NCBI RefSeq assembly: GCF_009646095.1
Contig: NZ_CP045725.1
Span: 2,356,001 to 2,420,000 of the forward strand
Length of the DNA: 64,000 bases
Direction: 5' to 3'
Source of the DNA: Raineyella fluvialis
GTDB taxonomy: Bacteria > Actinomycetota > Actinomycetes > Propionibacteriales > Propionibacteriaceae
Shown here in pieces: positions 18,781-29,001 of this stretch (position 1 is its first letter; each line of letters opens with the position of its first letter). A program made the translations under genes and the position numbers. The notes below the pieces were generated by a model. That model made no database searches. It was not told the origin of the DNA and saw nothing but the letters and a program-made list of their open reading frames with translations.

Positions 18781-19467
18781 TCAGGCCCGGTGCCGCAGGT
18801 CCCAGTCGATCGGCTGGCCACCCTGCTCCACCAGGAGGGCGTTCGCGCGGCTGAAGGGCCGGGATCCGAAGAACCCGTTCCGCGCACTCAGGGGTGACGG
18901 GTGTGCGCTCTCGATCACCGGAACCGGCGACAGCATCGGGGCGAGGTTGCGGGCGTCGCGGCCCCAGAGGATCGCCACCAGTGGACCGCCACGACGGGCC
19001 AGGGCCCGAATCGCCGTTTCCGTGACCTCCTCCCACCCCTTGCCGCGGTGCGAGGCCGGCTTGCCGGGTTGCACGGTCAGGCACCGGTTGAGGAGCAGCA
19101 CCCCCTGCTCGAACCAGCCGCCCAGATCGCCGTTCGGCGCCGGTGGGATGCCCAGGTCGGCTTGGAGCTCCGCGTAGATATTGCGCAGACTCGCCGGCAG
19201 CGGCGACACGTCAGGGGCGACGGAGAAGCTCAGCCCGACCGGATGTCCCGGCGTCGGGTAAGGATCCTGGCCGACGATCAGCACCCGGACGTCGGCCATC
19301 GGCCGGGTGAAGGCGCGGAGCACCCGATCACCGGCGGGAAGGTAGCCGCGTCCTGCGGTGATCTCGGCGCGCAGGAAGTCGCCCATGCGCGCCACGACGG
19401 GCGCGACCGGGGCCAGCGCCTCGGCCCAGTCGGGCGCCACCAGGTCGGGCAGTGGACGGGGCGTCAT
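18781..19467 (-). CDS. ung: Uracil-DNA glycosylase (family 1)
   Basis: A 228-residue base excision enzyme that removes uracil from [20 protein letters not shown] holds the catalytic aspartate of the QDPYH-type motif (His is Pro-Thr-Pro here, as in many actinobacteria). [10 protein letters not shown] and the [17 protein letters not shown] leucine-loop motif with its histidine are present. The ATG at 19467 overlaps the stop of the upstream MFS gene by four bases; the longer reading frame upstream is only the shadow of that gene. Confidence 0.92.
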   Translation of the reverse strand: MTPRPLPDLVAPDWAEALAPVAPVVARMGDFLRAEITAGRGYLPAGDRVLRAFTRPMADVRVLIVGQDPYPTPGHPVGLSFSVAPDVSPLPASLRNIYAELQADLGIPPAPNGDLGGWFEQGVLLLNRCLTVQPGKPASHRGKGWEEVTETAIRALARRGGPLVAILWGRDARNLAPMLSPVPVIESAHPSPLSARNGFFGSRPFSRANALLVEQGGQPIDWDLRHRA

Positions 19468-20708
19468 GCGTCCGGGGTCATCGGTGCGGTCTCCTTCGTG
19501 GGGACCGGTGGCGTCCGGCGCGGCATCCGCGCGGAGGCGAGCGCCGCCAGGCCCATCAGCAGGGTAGCCGTCACGTACGCGAACGGGATGCCGACCCGAT
19601 CGGCGATGACGCCGGCGACGATCGGTCCGAAGATCTGCCCGGCGTCGGACGCCATCGAGAAGACGGCGACGGGCGTGCCGGAACGCGGCCCGGCGATGTC
19701 GCCGACGGTCGCGGCGGGCGCGGTGCCCATCAGGGAGACGGCAAGCGCGTACGCACACAGCACGCCGATCAGGCTCCCCACGTCCGGGACGAACGCGACG
19801 GCGAGCATCGACAGTCCCCCGATGAGGCTGCCGGTGATCATCGCGGGGCGGCGCCCGATCCGGTCGACGAACAGGCCGGCGGGCCGCAGGGCGATGGTCT
19901 GGACCACGGACGCGATGGCGATCGTCAACCCGGTCCAGACCGGGTCCCGGTGCAGGACCTCGACGACGAGCACGGGGGTGAGGGAGCTTCGGATGCCGAG
20001 GGAGCTCCAGCCGTTCGCGAAGTTGCAGACCAACGCGGCCTGATACCGGGAGTCGGCCAGGATGCGACGGAACGGGCGGCTGAGCGCCACCTCGGCCACC
20101 GGTCGAGTGCCGCCGGTGGAGGCGCCGGGCCGGTGCAGCATCACCATGCCGACCACAGCCGCGGCCACCAGGGTCCCGGCATAGAAGAAGAACGGTGCCC
20201 GGATCGACACCGCCGCCAGCAGGCCTCCGACGGCCGGCCCCGTCATGTTGCCGATCAGGAAGCCGGTCTGGAACGTCCCGGTGGCCCTGCCGCGGTGGGA
20301 GTCGGGCACCGAGCGGATCAGCAGCGTCATGGCGGACACGGTGAACATCGCCGACCCGATTCCCCCGGCGGCCCGGAAGACGAGCAGTTGCCCGTACGAC
20401 CCGGCGAGACCGATCGCCGCGCTGGAGGCGGCGACGATGAGGATCCCGATGGCGAGGATGACCCGTTCTCCGGCCCGGTCGATCAGCCGTCCCGTGAACG
20501 GACTGGTCACCAGGCGCATCACGGCGAAGGCGGAGATCACCAGACCCGTCTCCAGTTGGCCGACGCCGAAGGAACGGGTGAAGACGGGCAGGACCGGGAT
20601 GACGACGCCGAACCCGACGGCCACGAAGAACGAGATGACCCCGAGCACGTACACGTCGGCCGGGAGACGGTCGACGCCGGAGCGTCGCAGGAAGGTCGGC
20701 CGGGTCAT
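19464..20708 (-). CDS. MFS transporter
   Basis: A 414-residue permease with twelve predicted membrane helices. The loop motif A copies are [11 protein letters not shown] after helix 2 and [12 protein letters not shown] after helix 8. It resembles drug-efflux or sugar-efflux MFS proteins, but the substrate is unknown. It is probably transcribed with ung, because the genes overlap. The gene upstream, an AI-2E family protein, is divergent. Confidence 0.88.
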   Translation of the reverse strand: MTRPTFLRRSGVDRLPADVYVLGVISFFVAVGFGVVIPVLPVFTRSFGVGQLETGLVISAFAVMRLVTSPFTGRLIDRAGERVILAIGILIVAASSAAIGLAGSYGQLLVFRAAGGIGSAMFTVSAMTLLIRSVPDSHRGRATGTFQTGFLIGNMTGPAVGGLLAAVSIRAPFFFYAGTLVAAAVVGMVMLHRPGASTGGTRPVAEVALSRPFRRILADSRYQAALVCNFANGWSSLGIRSSLTPVLVVEVLHRDPVWTGLTIAIASVVQTIALRPAGLFVDRIGRRPAMITGSLIGGLSMLAVAFVPDVGSLIGVLCAYALAVSLMGTAPAATVGDIAGPRSGTPVAVFSMASDAGQIFGPIVAGVIADRVGIPFAYVTATLLMGLAALASARMPRRTPPVPTKETAPMTPDA

Positions 20709-20824
20709 TGGTCACACTCTAGTCCGCTGCCGGCGGGGCACCGGAGGCTGCTTCGCAGGTGTGAGTGGTCGGCGGACGGGTAGGTTGGAGGAGCCACACC
20801 AGCGACATTCCAGGGAGCCACAGC

Positions 20825-22162
20825 GTGGACGACATGACGGCACAGGACGTCGGGCCTCGGGCCGCCGACGCTGCTTCACAGGGCCAACGGAGGGACGGGA
20901 TCCCGCCCCTCGCCGCGCCCGAGATCGCCGAGAGGTCGCTCGGCTCCGCCGAGTCGGTCCCACCACCGATCCGGGTGGCGGCGTCGTGGACCTGGCGGAT
21001 GCTCCTGATCGGGGTGGGGATCGTCGCCCTCGGGTACGTGCTGCGGTATTTCTCCGGGCTCACCGTTCCCCTGGCGGTGGCGGTCCTGCTCGCCGCACTG
21101 CTGACGCCGCCGAAGTCCTGGATGGTCCGCCACGGGGTCAACCGGGCGCTGGCTGCGGGCCTCAGCCTGGTCGTCGGGCTGGTGATCGTGCTGGGCGTGC
21201 TCTCCGGGATCATCCTGCAGGTCGTCGCCCAGGCCCCGACACTGGTGAGCTCATCCCAGGGCGGCATCGTCAAGCTCATCGCCTGGCTGAGCGACGGCCC
21301 CCTCCAGCTCGCCCCCGACCAGGTGCAGAGCGCCCTCGGTCAGTTGGCCTCGCAGGTCCCGGACAAGCTGCAGTCCTGGTCAGGGCAGATCCTCGGGGTC
21401 GCGGCCGGGCTCGGTTCGTCGGTGGCGAGCTTCTTCGCCGGGGCGTTCACCGCGCTGTTCGCGCTCTTCTTCTTCCTCTACAGCGGTCGGTTCCTGTGGG
21501 CCTCGTGCCTGCGGATCGTGCCCAAGCGGGCCCGGCCAGCGGTCGACCGCGGCGCCACGCTGGGCTGGAAGGCGCTGATGGACTACGTACGGTCCACCGT
21601 GCTGGTCGCCTTCGTCGACGCGCTCGGCATCCTCATCGGTGCGCTCGCCCTGCAGGTGCCGATGGCCGGGGCGATCGGCGCGCTGACCTTCCTGGCCGCG
21701 TTCGTACCGATCGTCGGTGCCGTCGTCGCCGGCACCATCGGGGTCCTCATCGCCCTGGTCACCAAGGGCTGGGTCGCCGCGCTGATCCTGCTCGGTGTGG
21801 TCATCCTCGTCCAGCAGCTCGAGGGCAACGTGCTCGCCCCGCTGCTGCTCGGCAAGGCGGTCTCCCTGCACCCGCTGGCGATCCTGCTCGGCATCACCAT
21901 CGGGGTGACGCTGGGTGGGATCGCGGGTGCGGTCGTGGCCGTCCCGGTGGTCGCGTTCATCAAGGTCTTCTCCGACTCGCTGAGCGCCCGCGACTGGCTC
22001 CGTCTCGCCCCGGCGGGAGACCTCCGCCTGACGTACGACGATGTGGTGGCCAGCAACGCTCTCGGCGACGGGACGGCGGAGACGCTGCATATGCAACTCG
22101 ACCCCACCCGTCCGACGACCGCGGACCTCGACCTGCGGCGACGCCGGCGCGGCAAGGCCTGA
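20825..22162 (+). CDS. AI-2E family transporter
   Basis: A 445-residue membrane protein. After about 55 disordered residues come the paired helices typical of the family, a large extracytoplasmic loop (about 120-200), and a C-terminal block VPMAGAIGALTFLAAFVPIVGA followed by LEGNVLAPLLLGKAVSLHPLAI, which are family signatures. Members export small molecules or act as sodium/proton antiporters; the substrate here is unknown. GTG 20825 is preceded by AGGGAG at 20812-20817. Confidence 0.88.
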   Translation: MDDMTAQDVGPRAADAASQGQRRDGIPPLAAPEIAERSLGSAESVPPPIRVAASWTWRMLLIGVGIVALGYVLRYFSGLTVPLAVAVLLAALLTPPKSWMVRHGVNRALAAGLSLVVGLVIVLGVLSGIILQVVAQAPTLVSSSQGGIVKLIAWLSDGPLQLAPDQVQSALGQLASQVPDKLQSWSGQILGVAAGLGSSVASFFAGAFTALFALFFFLYSGRFLWASCLRIVPKRARPAVDRGATLGWKALMDYVRSTVLVAFVDALGILIGALALQVPMAGAIGALTFLAAFVPIVGAVVAGTIGVLIALVTKGWVAALILLGVVILVQQLEGNVLAPLLLGKAVSLHPLAILLGITIGVTLGGIAGAVVAVPVVAFIKVFSDSLSARDWLRLAPAGDLRLTYDDVVASNALGDGTAETLHMQLDPTRPTTADLDLRRRRRGKA

Positions 22163-22235
22163 GGCCTCACGAGGTGGCACCCTGACCCGGCCCTGATTCG
22201 GCGCCGCCGGGGTGGGACGCCCGGGACGCAGCTCC

Positions 22236-22241
22236 TATGGT
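22236..22241 (+). promoter_or_regulatory. -10 element of leaderless DUF4097-like gene
   Basis: TATGGT ends six bases before ATG 22248, with no ribosome binding site between. Confidence 0.5.
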
Positions 22242-22247
22242 TGACGC

Positions 22248-23314
22248 ATGGACACGCCTGACCTGAGCCGGATCCTGGCAGACCTCGCCGCCGGCAGGAT
22301 CGACACCGCGGAGGCCAGTCGCCGGATCGAGGAGCTCCAGGGGAGTGCACCGCCCTCGGGCGAGGACCAGCGGGCCGATGCAGCGCGAGCCGCCACTCCC
22401 GAAGACGCCTCTCCCCAGCCCTCCGACAGCGCGTCCACCGGTCCGTCTGACGCGACCGGCGCCCCGGCGATCCCATCGGCCCGTCCAGTTCCGAGAGCTG
22501 GGCGCAGACCGCGACCGCCGGGCAGTCCGCAGGGGACTACCTGCGCGATGTGTTCCGCACGGCCCGCCAGGCCGCTGTCAAGGCCGCCGATGCCGCCGCC
22601 GAGGCGACCGGTACCCATCCCCGTGCTGCTCACCCGCAAGCCGGCACCGAGGGCAGCGCGTCGGGGCGCGCACCCGGGGTCGGGCGGGTGTCGGTCCGGG
22701 TCACCGGCAAGAGGGTGCGGATCGTCGTGGACCCGTCGGTGACCACCTGTCACGTCACGGGTGAGCACGTCCTTCGCCGCAACGGTGATGTCATCGAGAT
22801 CACGGCCGAGGGGGATTTCCTTCCCCACCTGGGCGGCGTGAAGCTACTGCCACCGCCACGCAGCCTTGACGAGCTGTGGCGCAAGGGCCAGGGCGAACTC
22901 CTCATCCGGGTCAATCCGGCCCTGACCCTCGACATCGAGGTGACCGCCGGTAACCTGCACCTCTCCAACATTCCGACCCTGGGCCGGGTCCGGCTCACCG
23001 CAGGCTCCGCCACCATCGAAGGCTTCGAGGTGGTCGAGGACGCCCTGCTCCAGGCCGCGGTCGTCCAGATGGCCGGAACCGTCCGGTCCGGGAGGTCGAG
23101 GATCCGGGTGGAGTCGGGTCAGCTCTCCCTGAAACTGGGCGACCAGTCGAATGTGACGGTCGCCGCCGACGCCCAGTTGGGCCGGATCACCTGGTCCGGC
23201 CGGCACACCGGGGCCGGTGATCAGGTCGTGATGGGCAACGGCTCGGCGCGCCTCGACATCGGCGTCGTGATGGGACATGCCGGGGTGAAGGTCGGGGAGG
23301 CCCCGTCCGCCTGA
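22248..23314 (+). pseudogene. DUF4097-like beta-repeat protein, one-base frameshift
   Basis: The N-terminus (MDTPDLSRILADLAAGRIDTAEASRRIEEL) is a short helical hairpin like SHOCT domains. It is followed by a disordered linker and then a repetitive beta domain (VRIVVDPSVTTCHVTG, LDIEVTAGNLHLSNIP, SRIRVESGQLSLKLGD) that looks like DUF4097 adhesin-type repeats. The two parts are in different frames. A missing C in the C4 run 22462-22465 explains this, since its repair gives a continuous TGAPGDPIGPSSSESW. The function is unknown; relatives occur near membrane-stress sensors. Confidence 0.65.
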
Positions 23315-23360
23315 CCCGTGTCCGCGTGACCCCGCGGCTGTCTGGTCCCCCCACAGACGA

Positions 23361-23398
23361 ACGTACGGCCGGATGATGACAGGCATCCGGCCGTACGT
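23361..23398. terminator. Bidirectional terminator hairpin upstream of greA end
   Basis: The perfect 15-bp arms ACGTACGGCCGGATG (23361-23375) and CATCCGGCCGTACGT (23384-23398) enclose an eight-base loop. It lies between convergent genes. Confidence 0.75.
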
Positions 23399-23411
23399 CC
23401 CTGACGAGCGC

Positions 23412-23436
23412 GGGCCCCGGCGGATGGCCGGGGCCC
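23412..23436 (-). terminator. Second hairpin immediately after greA
   Basis: GGGCCCCGG (23412-23420) pairs with CCGGGGCCC (23428-23436) around a seven-base loop, seven bases beyond the greA stop codon. It probably works together with the neighbouring 15-bp hairpin. Confidence 0.6.
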
Positions 23437-23442
23437 GGGGGC

Positions 23443-23946
23443 TCAGTGTGCTTCGATGTTGAGGATGGTGACGCTCGCGGTGGCGCCGGTGGGGGTGTCG
23501 AACTCGACCGCCTCGCCCACCCGGGCACCCAGCACGGCCTGGCCGATCGGGGACTGGGGGCTGTAGACATCCGTCTCGGCCAGGGATGGATCCAGCTGCG
23601 CGTTTTCGCGCGAGCCCAGGAAGAAGGACTCCGTGTCGTCCTCGTCGCCGTCCCAGGCGACCGTCACGACCGTGCCGACGCCCACGCGGTCCGTGCTCGC
23701 CGGGCCTTCGCCGACCTGGGCGGTGCGCAGGATGTGCTCGATCTCGGTGATCTTGGCCTCCTGCTGGCCCTGTTCCTCACGCGCGGCGTGATAGCCGGCG
23801 TTCTCGGACAGGTCGCCCTCCTCGCGAGCCTGGGCGATCTTCTTCGAGATCGCCTCGCGGTTGCCCTTGAGGGACTCCAGATCCGCGGTGAGCTTGTCGA
23901 AGGCGGCCTGGGTCAGGAACACGGTGTCGGTAACGTTCTCTGCCAT
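23443..23946 (-). CDS. greA: Transcription elongation factor GreA
   Basis: A 167-residue factor that rescues backtracked RNA polymerase by stimulating transcript cleavage. The N-terminal coiled coil (about 10-80) has the acidic tip EEGDLSENAGYHAA that enters the polymerase channel. The C-terminal FKBP-like domain contains SPIGQAVLGARVGEAVEF. The length is typical of actinobacterial GreA. It precedes the DUF4307 gene and mca, the same order as in mycobacteria. Confidence 0.95.
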   Translation of the reverse strand: MAENVTDTVFLTQAAFDKLTADLESLKGNREAISKKIAQAREEGDLSENAGYHAAREEQGQQEAKITEIEHILRTAQVGEGPASTDRVGVGTVVTVAWDGDEDDTESFFLGSRENAQLDPSLAETDVYSPQSPIGQAVLGARVGEAVEFDTPTGATASVTILNIEAH

Positions 23947-24033
23947 CCCCGCAGTCTAGCCCACCGCGGGAATACCCCTCCGGGCCCGAACCCGAGGCGG
24001 GCACGAGCCGTCCAAGAGCTTGCTCAGGTGAGC

Positions 24034-24465
24034 TCAGGTGAGACGGCACCCCTCGACGTACACGGCATCGGCACGCCGGACCGTGCGCAGGGTGCCGTCG
24101 ACGGTGACCACCTGCTGGGTCGAGGGCGGGATGGGCACGTCGACATCCCCGATGTGCTCGTAGTTCTGGGCCTGCGCACGGACGGTGCAGACCGCGGCTC
24201 GGCTCGGATCGGTGCGAGCGACCTGGAGGGTGAAACCGGCCCGCTGGTCATCCACCACCCAGTGCGCGGTCAGCGTGGCCTCCACCGGCGGACGCTGGGA
24301 GTTGCGAAGGGCGACCTGGAGATACCAGCCGAGGGCCACCACGATCAGCACGGCGAGGACGAGGCGCAGCACCGCCGCGCGGCCAGCGCCACCCGGGTAG
24401 CGTCGCGCGATCCGGTCGATGTCGGCCGGGTCGTCGCTCAGGGCCTGGATGCGTGTGCGTGCCAC
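24034..24465 (-). CDS. DUF4307 domain-containing membrane protein
   Basis: A 143-residue protein with a cytoplasmic basic N-terminus, one membrane helix (about 32-51) and an extracytoplasmic beta-rich domain. ATLTAHWVVDDQRAGFTLQVAR and VCTVRAQAQNYEHIGDVDV are typical of DUF4307. The family is actinobacterial and usually divergent from mca, as here. Two cysteines (VCTV and EGCRL) could form a disulfide. The function is unknown. Confidence 0.85.
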   Translation of the reverse strand: MARTRIQALSDDPADIDRIARRYPGGAGRAAVLRLVLAVLIVVALGWYLQVALRNSQRPPVEATLTAHWVVDDQRAGFTLQVARTDPSRAAVCTVRAQAQNYEHIGDVDVPIPPSTQQVVTVDGTLRTVRRADAVYVEGCRLT

Positions 24466-24628
24466 GGGACCATTCTGCCCCGCCCGTCCCGGGGCTCACG
24501 CCGTCCGCCTCGGGGCGGACGGCGACGCATCGCGCGCCCCGCCGGACCGAAGGGGCTCGCAGGTTGGGTGATCGTGGCAGGATTCACAGCGTTGCCAGGC
24601 AGGTGGTGATCGGGAGGTAGGGAGGACG

Positions 24629-25588
24629 ATGAGCGAGTCACAGGAACCTCGCGAGGACCATCCGAGCGTCGGGGGGTGGTCCCCGGCGCAGCGCGTGGAC
24701 GCCCTCGGCCAGCGGCTACGCCTGCTCCACGTCCATGCCCACCCCGATGACGAATCCAGCAAGGGTGCCGCGACCACCGCGAAGTACGAGGCCGAGGGGG
24801 TCGACGTCGTCGTGGTGACCTGCACCGGCGGCGAGCTCGGTGATGTCCTCAATCCCGCGATGGACCGCCCGGAGATCGTCGCGAACCTTCCCGAGGTGCG
24901 CCGTCGTGAAATGGACACCGCCCGCGACATCCTCGGCATCGACCAGATCTGGCTCGGCTACTGCGACTCAGGGCTGCCCGAGGGCGACCCGCTACCTCCG
25001 CTGCCCGACGGGTCCTTCGCCACCCTCGACCCGGCCGAGGCCGCCCGGCCGCTGGTGAAGATCATCCGCAGGCTCCGCCCCCACGTCGTCACCACCTACG
25101 ACGAGCGGGGCGGCTATCCCCACCCGGACCACATCCAGACCCATCGGGTGACGATGGAGGCCGTCCGCCAGGCCGCCGTGGCCGACCACCTCCCGGAACT
25201 CGGCCCGGCCTGGCAGGTGCCGAAGGTCTACTACCAGATGACCCTCACCGCCGGGCGGTGGCACGGTCTCAACGAGGCCATGAAGGCGCAGGGCCTCGAG
25301 GGAGCGTACGACGAGCGACTGGCGCACCACCCGGTGGACGAGGCATACCAGGCCCGGATCACCACCCGCGTCCCGTGCGCCGACTACTTCGAGGTGCGCA
25401 ACCGCGCGCTGCTCGCCCACGCCACCCAGATCGACCCCCACGGGGCTTGGTTCGCCTGCCCGCTCGATATCGAGAAGGTCGCCTGGCCGACGGAGGACTA
25501 CCAGCTCGTGATCAACCACACGGACTCCACCGTGCCGGAGGACGACCTCTTCGCCGGCATCGCGCTGGCCCGCCCCCAGGTCGGCTAG
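24629..25588 (+). CDS. mca: Mycothiol S-conjugate amidase
   Basis: A 319-residue zinc hydrolase of the LmbE/PIG-L fold. It cleaves mycothiol conjugates into a mercapturic acid and GlcN-Ins, completing thiol-dependent detoxification. AHPDDESSKGAA at about 37-48 supplies two zinc ligands and the catalytic aspartate. YPHPDHIQTHRV supplies the third ligand histidine, and YCDSGLPEGDP is conserved. The Lys after the HPDDE motif is typical of Mca rather than MshB. Its presence shows that the organism uses mycothiol. Confidence 0.93.
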   Translation: MSESQEPREDHPSVGGWSPAQRVDALGQRLRLLHVHAHPDDESSKGAATTAKYEAEGVDVVVVTCTGGELGDVLNPAMDRPEIVANLPEVRRREMDTARDILGIDQIWLGYCDSGLPEGDPLPPLPDGSFATLDPAEAARPLVKIIRRLRPHVVTTYDERGGYPHPDHIQTHRVTMEAVRQAAVADHLPELGPAWQVPKVYYQMTLTAGRWHGLNEAMKAQGLEGAYDERLAHHPVDEAYQARITTRVPCADYFEVRNRALLAHATQIDPHGAWFACPLDIEKVAWPTEDYQLVINHTDSTVPEDDLFAGIALARPQVG

Positions 25589-25591
25589 GGT
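25586..25591 (+). promoter_or_regulatory. -10 element overlapping the mca stop codon
   Basis: TAGGGT includes the TAG stop of mca and ends seven bases before ATG 25599 of the next gene, suggesting a separate leaderless transcript. Confidence 0.4.
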
Positions 25592-25598
25592 CGGCAAC

Positions 25599-25871
25599 AT
25601 GGTTCCCCTGGAGGTCAACGGCGGCGCGGCGAGCAGCTCGGCGGAGGTGATCATCTTCGGTGTCCTGGCGGTGGCCGTCCTGGCCATCGGGCTGTTGCTC
25701 TTCCGGTCGCTGAAGAAGATTGACGTCCCGTACGCCGACGAGCTCCGCCAGCGGGACCTCGCCGAGGGCGCCGCCGAGGCCGAGGTGCAGGATGAGCCCG
25801 AGCGGCCCGGTCCCGACCAGGCCCCGGGCGAGGCACCCGAGGACCGGCGGGAGAGCGGCTCTCAGGCCTGA
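25599..25871 (+). CDS. Small single-pass membrane protein after mca
   Basis: A 90-residue protein with one helix (about 16-35, VIIFGVLAVAVLAIGLLLF), a short basic stop-transfer RSLKK, and an acidic Pro/Glu-rich cytoplasmic tail. A small membrane protein follows mca in mycobacteria too (Rv1083, from memory), so it may be an ortholog. The function is unknown. The last ten bases overlap the convergent DUF72 gene. Confidence 0.7.
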   Translation: MVPLEVNGGAASSSAEVIIFGVLAVAVLAIGLLLFRSLKKIDVPYADELRQRDLAEGAAEAEVQDEPERPGPDQAPGEAPEDRRESGSQA

Positions 25872-26593
25872 GAGCCCAGGAGGGTCCGCAGGGTGCGGGC
25901 GTTGCGCACGGCGTTGCCCTCCCCGTCGTTGTTGAAGTAGCCCCACACCCGCCGGCCCTGGCCTTCCCATTCGCGGATACGGTCGGCCCACCAGGCCAGA
26001 TCGGCGTCGCTGTACGACCCCGCATACAGGTGCTCGTGGTCCGGGCCGTGGAAGCGTACGTAGACACGCTCGCAAGTGGCCCGCAGCACGCACGGCAACT
26101 GTGCGCCGCTCATCACCACGTACGCCGCCCCATGCCTGGCTAGCAGGTCGAAGACCCGATCGTCCAGCCAGGACGGATGGCGGAATTCGACGGCGACGTC
26201 GAGCCACTCGGGCAGATGGCCCAGGAACCAGCCCAACCGGGCATCGTCACGTTCGTGGGCCGGATGCAGTTGGACCAGGAACGCGCCGCGCCGGTCGCCC
26301 AGTTCGTGCAGCCCCCGCCGGATCCGCTCGATCCAGGCCTCGGGTTCGGCCAGCCGTTTGGCGTGGGTCAGTCCGCGGGGTGCCTTGACGGTCATGGCGA
26401 ACCCCTCCGGCAGCCGCCGGTGCCAGGAGGCGAACGTTCGGTCCGGTGGCCAGCGGTAGAAGCTCGCATTGAGCTCCACCGTGTCGAAGACCGCGACGTA
26501 GGCGGCGAGCCGATCCCGGGCCGGTGTGCCCGGCGGGTACAGGACGCCGTCCCAGTGGTCGTAGCTCCAACCGGAGGTGCCGATGCGTGCCAC
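25862..26593 (-). CDS. DUF72 domain-containing protein (YecE family)
   Basis: A 243-residue TIM-barrel-like protein. MARIGTSGWSYDHWDGVLYPPG and FDTVELNASFYRWP at the N-terminus, and RFHGPDHEHLYAGSYSDADLAWWADRI plus YFNNDGEGNAVRNA at the C-terminus, are the family signatures. No activity has been firmly assigned to the family. It is divergent from the amino acid transporter gene. Confidence 0.9.
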   Translation of the reverse strand: MARIGTSGWSYDHWDGVLYPPGTPARDRLAAYVAVFDTVELNASFYRWPPDRTFASWHRRLPEGFAMTVKAPRGLTHAKRLAEPEAWIERIRRGLHELGDRRGAFLVQLHPAHERDDARLGWFLGHLPEWLDVAVEFRHPSWLDDRVFDLLARHGAAYVVMSGAQLPCVLRATCERVYVRFHGPDHEHLYAGSYSDADLAWWADRIREWEGQGRRVWGYFNNDGEGNAVRNARTLRTLLGSQA

Positions 26594-26710
26594 CGGACCC
26601 CCTCCTCGGGTGTGTGGTTGCGGCCTGTTGCCGGGGCGATGTGCCTCGGTCCGTGTGACCAGCGTAACGTGGTGCCGCCACGAACGTGGTCCGAACCAGA
26701 TGGGACATCA

Positions 26711-28180
26711 ATGCGACACATCCTCGATCGGCAACGCCGGGCTCCCGCTGTGGTGGCCCTGGTGTCGCTGTTGCTCATGCTCGCCTCCCCGTTCGCGCGT
26801 GCCGCGACCCCCGCGCCGAACCCGAACAACAAGCCGGCGCAGGGCAAGCACTATGTCGTCGGCACCGACACCACGTTCGCCCCGTTCGAGTTCCGCTCCG
26901 AGAGCGGCGAGATGGTCGGCATCGACATGGACCTGTTGCGTGCCGTCGCGAAGGACCAGGGCTTCTCCGTGGAGATCCGTTCCCTCGGCTTCGACGCCGC
27001 GGTGCAGGCGCTGCAGTCCAAGCAGGTGGACGCCGTGATGGCCGGCATGTCGATCACAGACGCCCGCAAGAAGGTCTTCGACTTCTCCGACGCGTACTAC
27101 GACTCGGGCGTGCAGTTCGCCGCGCCAAAGGCATCCTCCGTGGCAAAGCTGGAGGACCTCCGGGGCAAGCGTGTCGCCGTGAAGACCGGCACCGCCGGCG
27201 CCGACTATGCCGACTCGGTCAAGGGGCAGTACGGCTTCACCACGGTGGCGTTCTCCCAGACCGCCGACATGGTCAACGACGTGACCGCCGGCAGCTCCGC
27301 CGCGTACGTGGACGACTACCCGGTGGTGGCCTACTCGATCCAGCAGGGCGCACCGATGAAGCTGGTCGGCGACAAGGCCCCCGCCGGGTCGTACGGCGTC
27401 GCGGTCAACAAGGGCACTGACCCCGAACTGATCGAGGCCTTCAACCAGGGCCTGGCCAACCTGCGCGCCAACGGCCAGTACGACCAGATCCTGGCGAAGT
27501 ACCTCGGGGCCCAGGGCACGACCCAGCGCTCCGGCTTCTTCGCGCTGCTGGCCGACACGTTCCCGACCTTGATGAAGGGGTTGGCGATCACCGCCGCCGC
27601 GGCCGCCCTGTCGATCGCCATCGCGATGGTCCTCGGCATCGCCTTCGGCTTCCTCAAGGTCTCCGGCAACCCGCTGCTCAACGCCATCGCCTCGGTCTAC
27701 GTCTGGATCTTCCGCGGCACCCCGGTGCTGGTGCAGGTGTTCTTCTTCTACTTCGGCATCCCGGCCGTCACCGGGGTGACGCTCACCGCCCTCACCGCCG
27801 GCGTGCTGACGCTCAGCCTGAACGCCGGCGCGTACATGACCGAGATCGTCCGCGGTGGCATCCAGGGCGTCGACAGGGGTCAGATGGAGGCCGCGCGGTC
27901 CCTCGGACTGCCGTACATGAAGTCCATGACCAAGGTCGTACTGCCGCAGGCGATCAAGATCATGACGCCCTCCTTCATCAACCAGTTCATCATCACCCTC
28001 AAGGACACCTCGCTGCTCGCCGTCATCGGCCTGGCCGAGCTGACCTACATGGGCCAGCAGATCATCGCGCGGAACTTCCGCTCGTTCGAGATGTGGCTGA
28101 TCATCGGCGTCATCTACTTCATCGTGATCGGTCTGCTGACCGTCGCGTCCAACACGGTCGACAAGAGGTTCAACAAGTGA
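26711..28180 (+). CDS. Amino acid ABC transporter: substrate-binding domain fused to permease
   Basis: A 489-residue fusion protein. A signal peptide (about 1-32, ending AFARAA) is followed by a type II periplasmic binding domain (about 47-272; [25 protein letters not shown]) for a polar amino acid. From about 285 comes a HisM-type permease with the cytoplasmic EAA loop [20 protein letters not shown]. Tethering the binding domain to the permease is known in GlnP-type systems. Specificity for glutamine or another polar amino acid is inferred. It starts at ATG 26711 and overlaps the ATPase gene by four bases. Confidence 0.9.
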   Translation: MRHILDRQRRAPAVVALVSLLLMLASPFARAATPAPNPNNKPAQGKHYVVGTDTTFAPFEFRSESGEMVGIDMDLLRAVAKDQGFSVEIRSLGFDAAVQALQSKQVDAVMAGMSITDARKKVFDFSDAYYDSGVQFAAPKASSVAKLEDLRGKRVAVKTGTAGADYADSVKGQYGFTTVAFSQTADMVNDVTAGSSAAYVDDYPVVAYSIQQGAPMKLVGDKAPAGSYGVAVNKGTDPELIEAFNQGLANLRANGQYDQILAKYLGAQGTTQRSGFFALLADTFPTLMKGLAITAAAAALSIAIAMVLGIAFGFLKVSGNPLLNAIASVYVWIFRGTPVLVQVFFFYFGIPAVTGVTLTALTAGVLTLSLNAGAYMTEIVRGGIQGVDRGQMEAARSLGLPYMKSMTKVVLPQAIKIMTPSFINQFIITLKDTSLLAVIGLAELTYMGQQIIARNFRSFEMWLIIGVIYFIVIGLLTVASNTVDKRFNK

Positions 28181-28977
28181 GCAGCACAGAGCAGCCCACC
28201 GGGGGAGCCGGTGGCACGGGGCAGGGCCGCGTTCCGCTGGCCGAGCGCAAGGACGTCATCGTGGTCAAGGACCTCGCCAAGTCCTTCGGTGACAACCACG
28301 TCCTCCACGACGTCGACCTGACCATCAAGGAGGGCGAGGTCGTCGCGATCATCGGCCCCTCCGGCGCCGGCAAGTCCACCTTCCTGCGCTGTCTGAACAA
28401 GCTGGAGGAGGTCAGTTCCGGCCACGTCGTGGTGAACGGCCACGACCTGACGTCGAAGGACACCGACCTCGACGTCGTCCGCCAGGACATCGGGATGGTC
28501 TTCCAGCACTTCAACCTGTTCCCGCACATGTCGGTGCTGGAGAACGTCATGCTCGCGCCGGTCGAGCTGCGCCGGGCATCGCGTGAGGACGCTCGTCAGC
28601 AGGCCAAGGCGTTGCTGGCCCGGGTCGGGCTGGCCGAGAAGGTGGACGCGCGCCCGGACCAGTTGTCCGGCGGGCAGAAGCAGCGGGTGGCCATCGCCCG
28701 GGCACTGGCGATGAAGCCCGACATCATGCTCTTCGACGAGGCCACCAGCGCCCTCGACCCGGAGATGGTCGGGGAGGTGCTGGCGGTGATCCGTACGCTC
28801 GCCGAACAGGGTATGACGATGGTGCTGGTCACCCACGAGATGGGCTTCGCCCGCGAGGTGGCCGACCGGGTGCTCTTCATGGCCGACGGAGTGATCAAGG
28901 AGGAGGGCACTCCGGAGGAGATCTTCGAGCGGCCGCGCGATCCGCGGACCCAGGACTTCCTCAGCAAGGTCCTCTGA
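28177..28977 (+). CDS. Polar amino acid ABC transporter ATP-binding protein
   Basis: A 266-residue ATPase partner of the upstream fusion permease. Visible motifs are Walker [11 protein letters not shown]-loop [10 protein letters not shown], signature [15 protein letters not shown], Walker [13 protein letters not shown] and H-loop LVTHEM. It belongs to the GlnQ/HisP type by sequence. The GTG at 28177 overlaps the permease stop (GTGA), which indicates coupling. The N-terminal 25 residues are a disordered extension. Confidence 0.92.
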   Translation: MSSTEQPTGGAGGTGQGRVPLAERKDVIVVKDLAKSFGDNHVLHDVDLTIKEGEVVAIIGPSGAGKSTFLRCLNKLEEVSSGHVVVNGHDLTSKDTDLDVVRQDIGMVFQHFNLFPHMSVLENVMLAPVELRRASREDARQQAKALLARVGLAEKVDARPDQLSGGQKQRVAIARALAMKPDIMLFDEATSALDPEMVGEVLAVIRTLAEQGMTMVLVTHEMGFAREVADRVLFMADGVIKEEGTPEEIFERPRDPRTQDFLSKVL

Positions 28978-29001
28978 GTCGTCGGTGCCGGGCGCGCCGG
29001 T

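Noticed and set aside
18781-20715. 644-residue frame ending in uracil-DNA glycosylase
   Set aside because: The upstream part is an Arg-rich shadow of the MFS transporter gene; ung starts at 19467.
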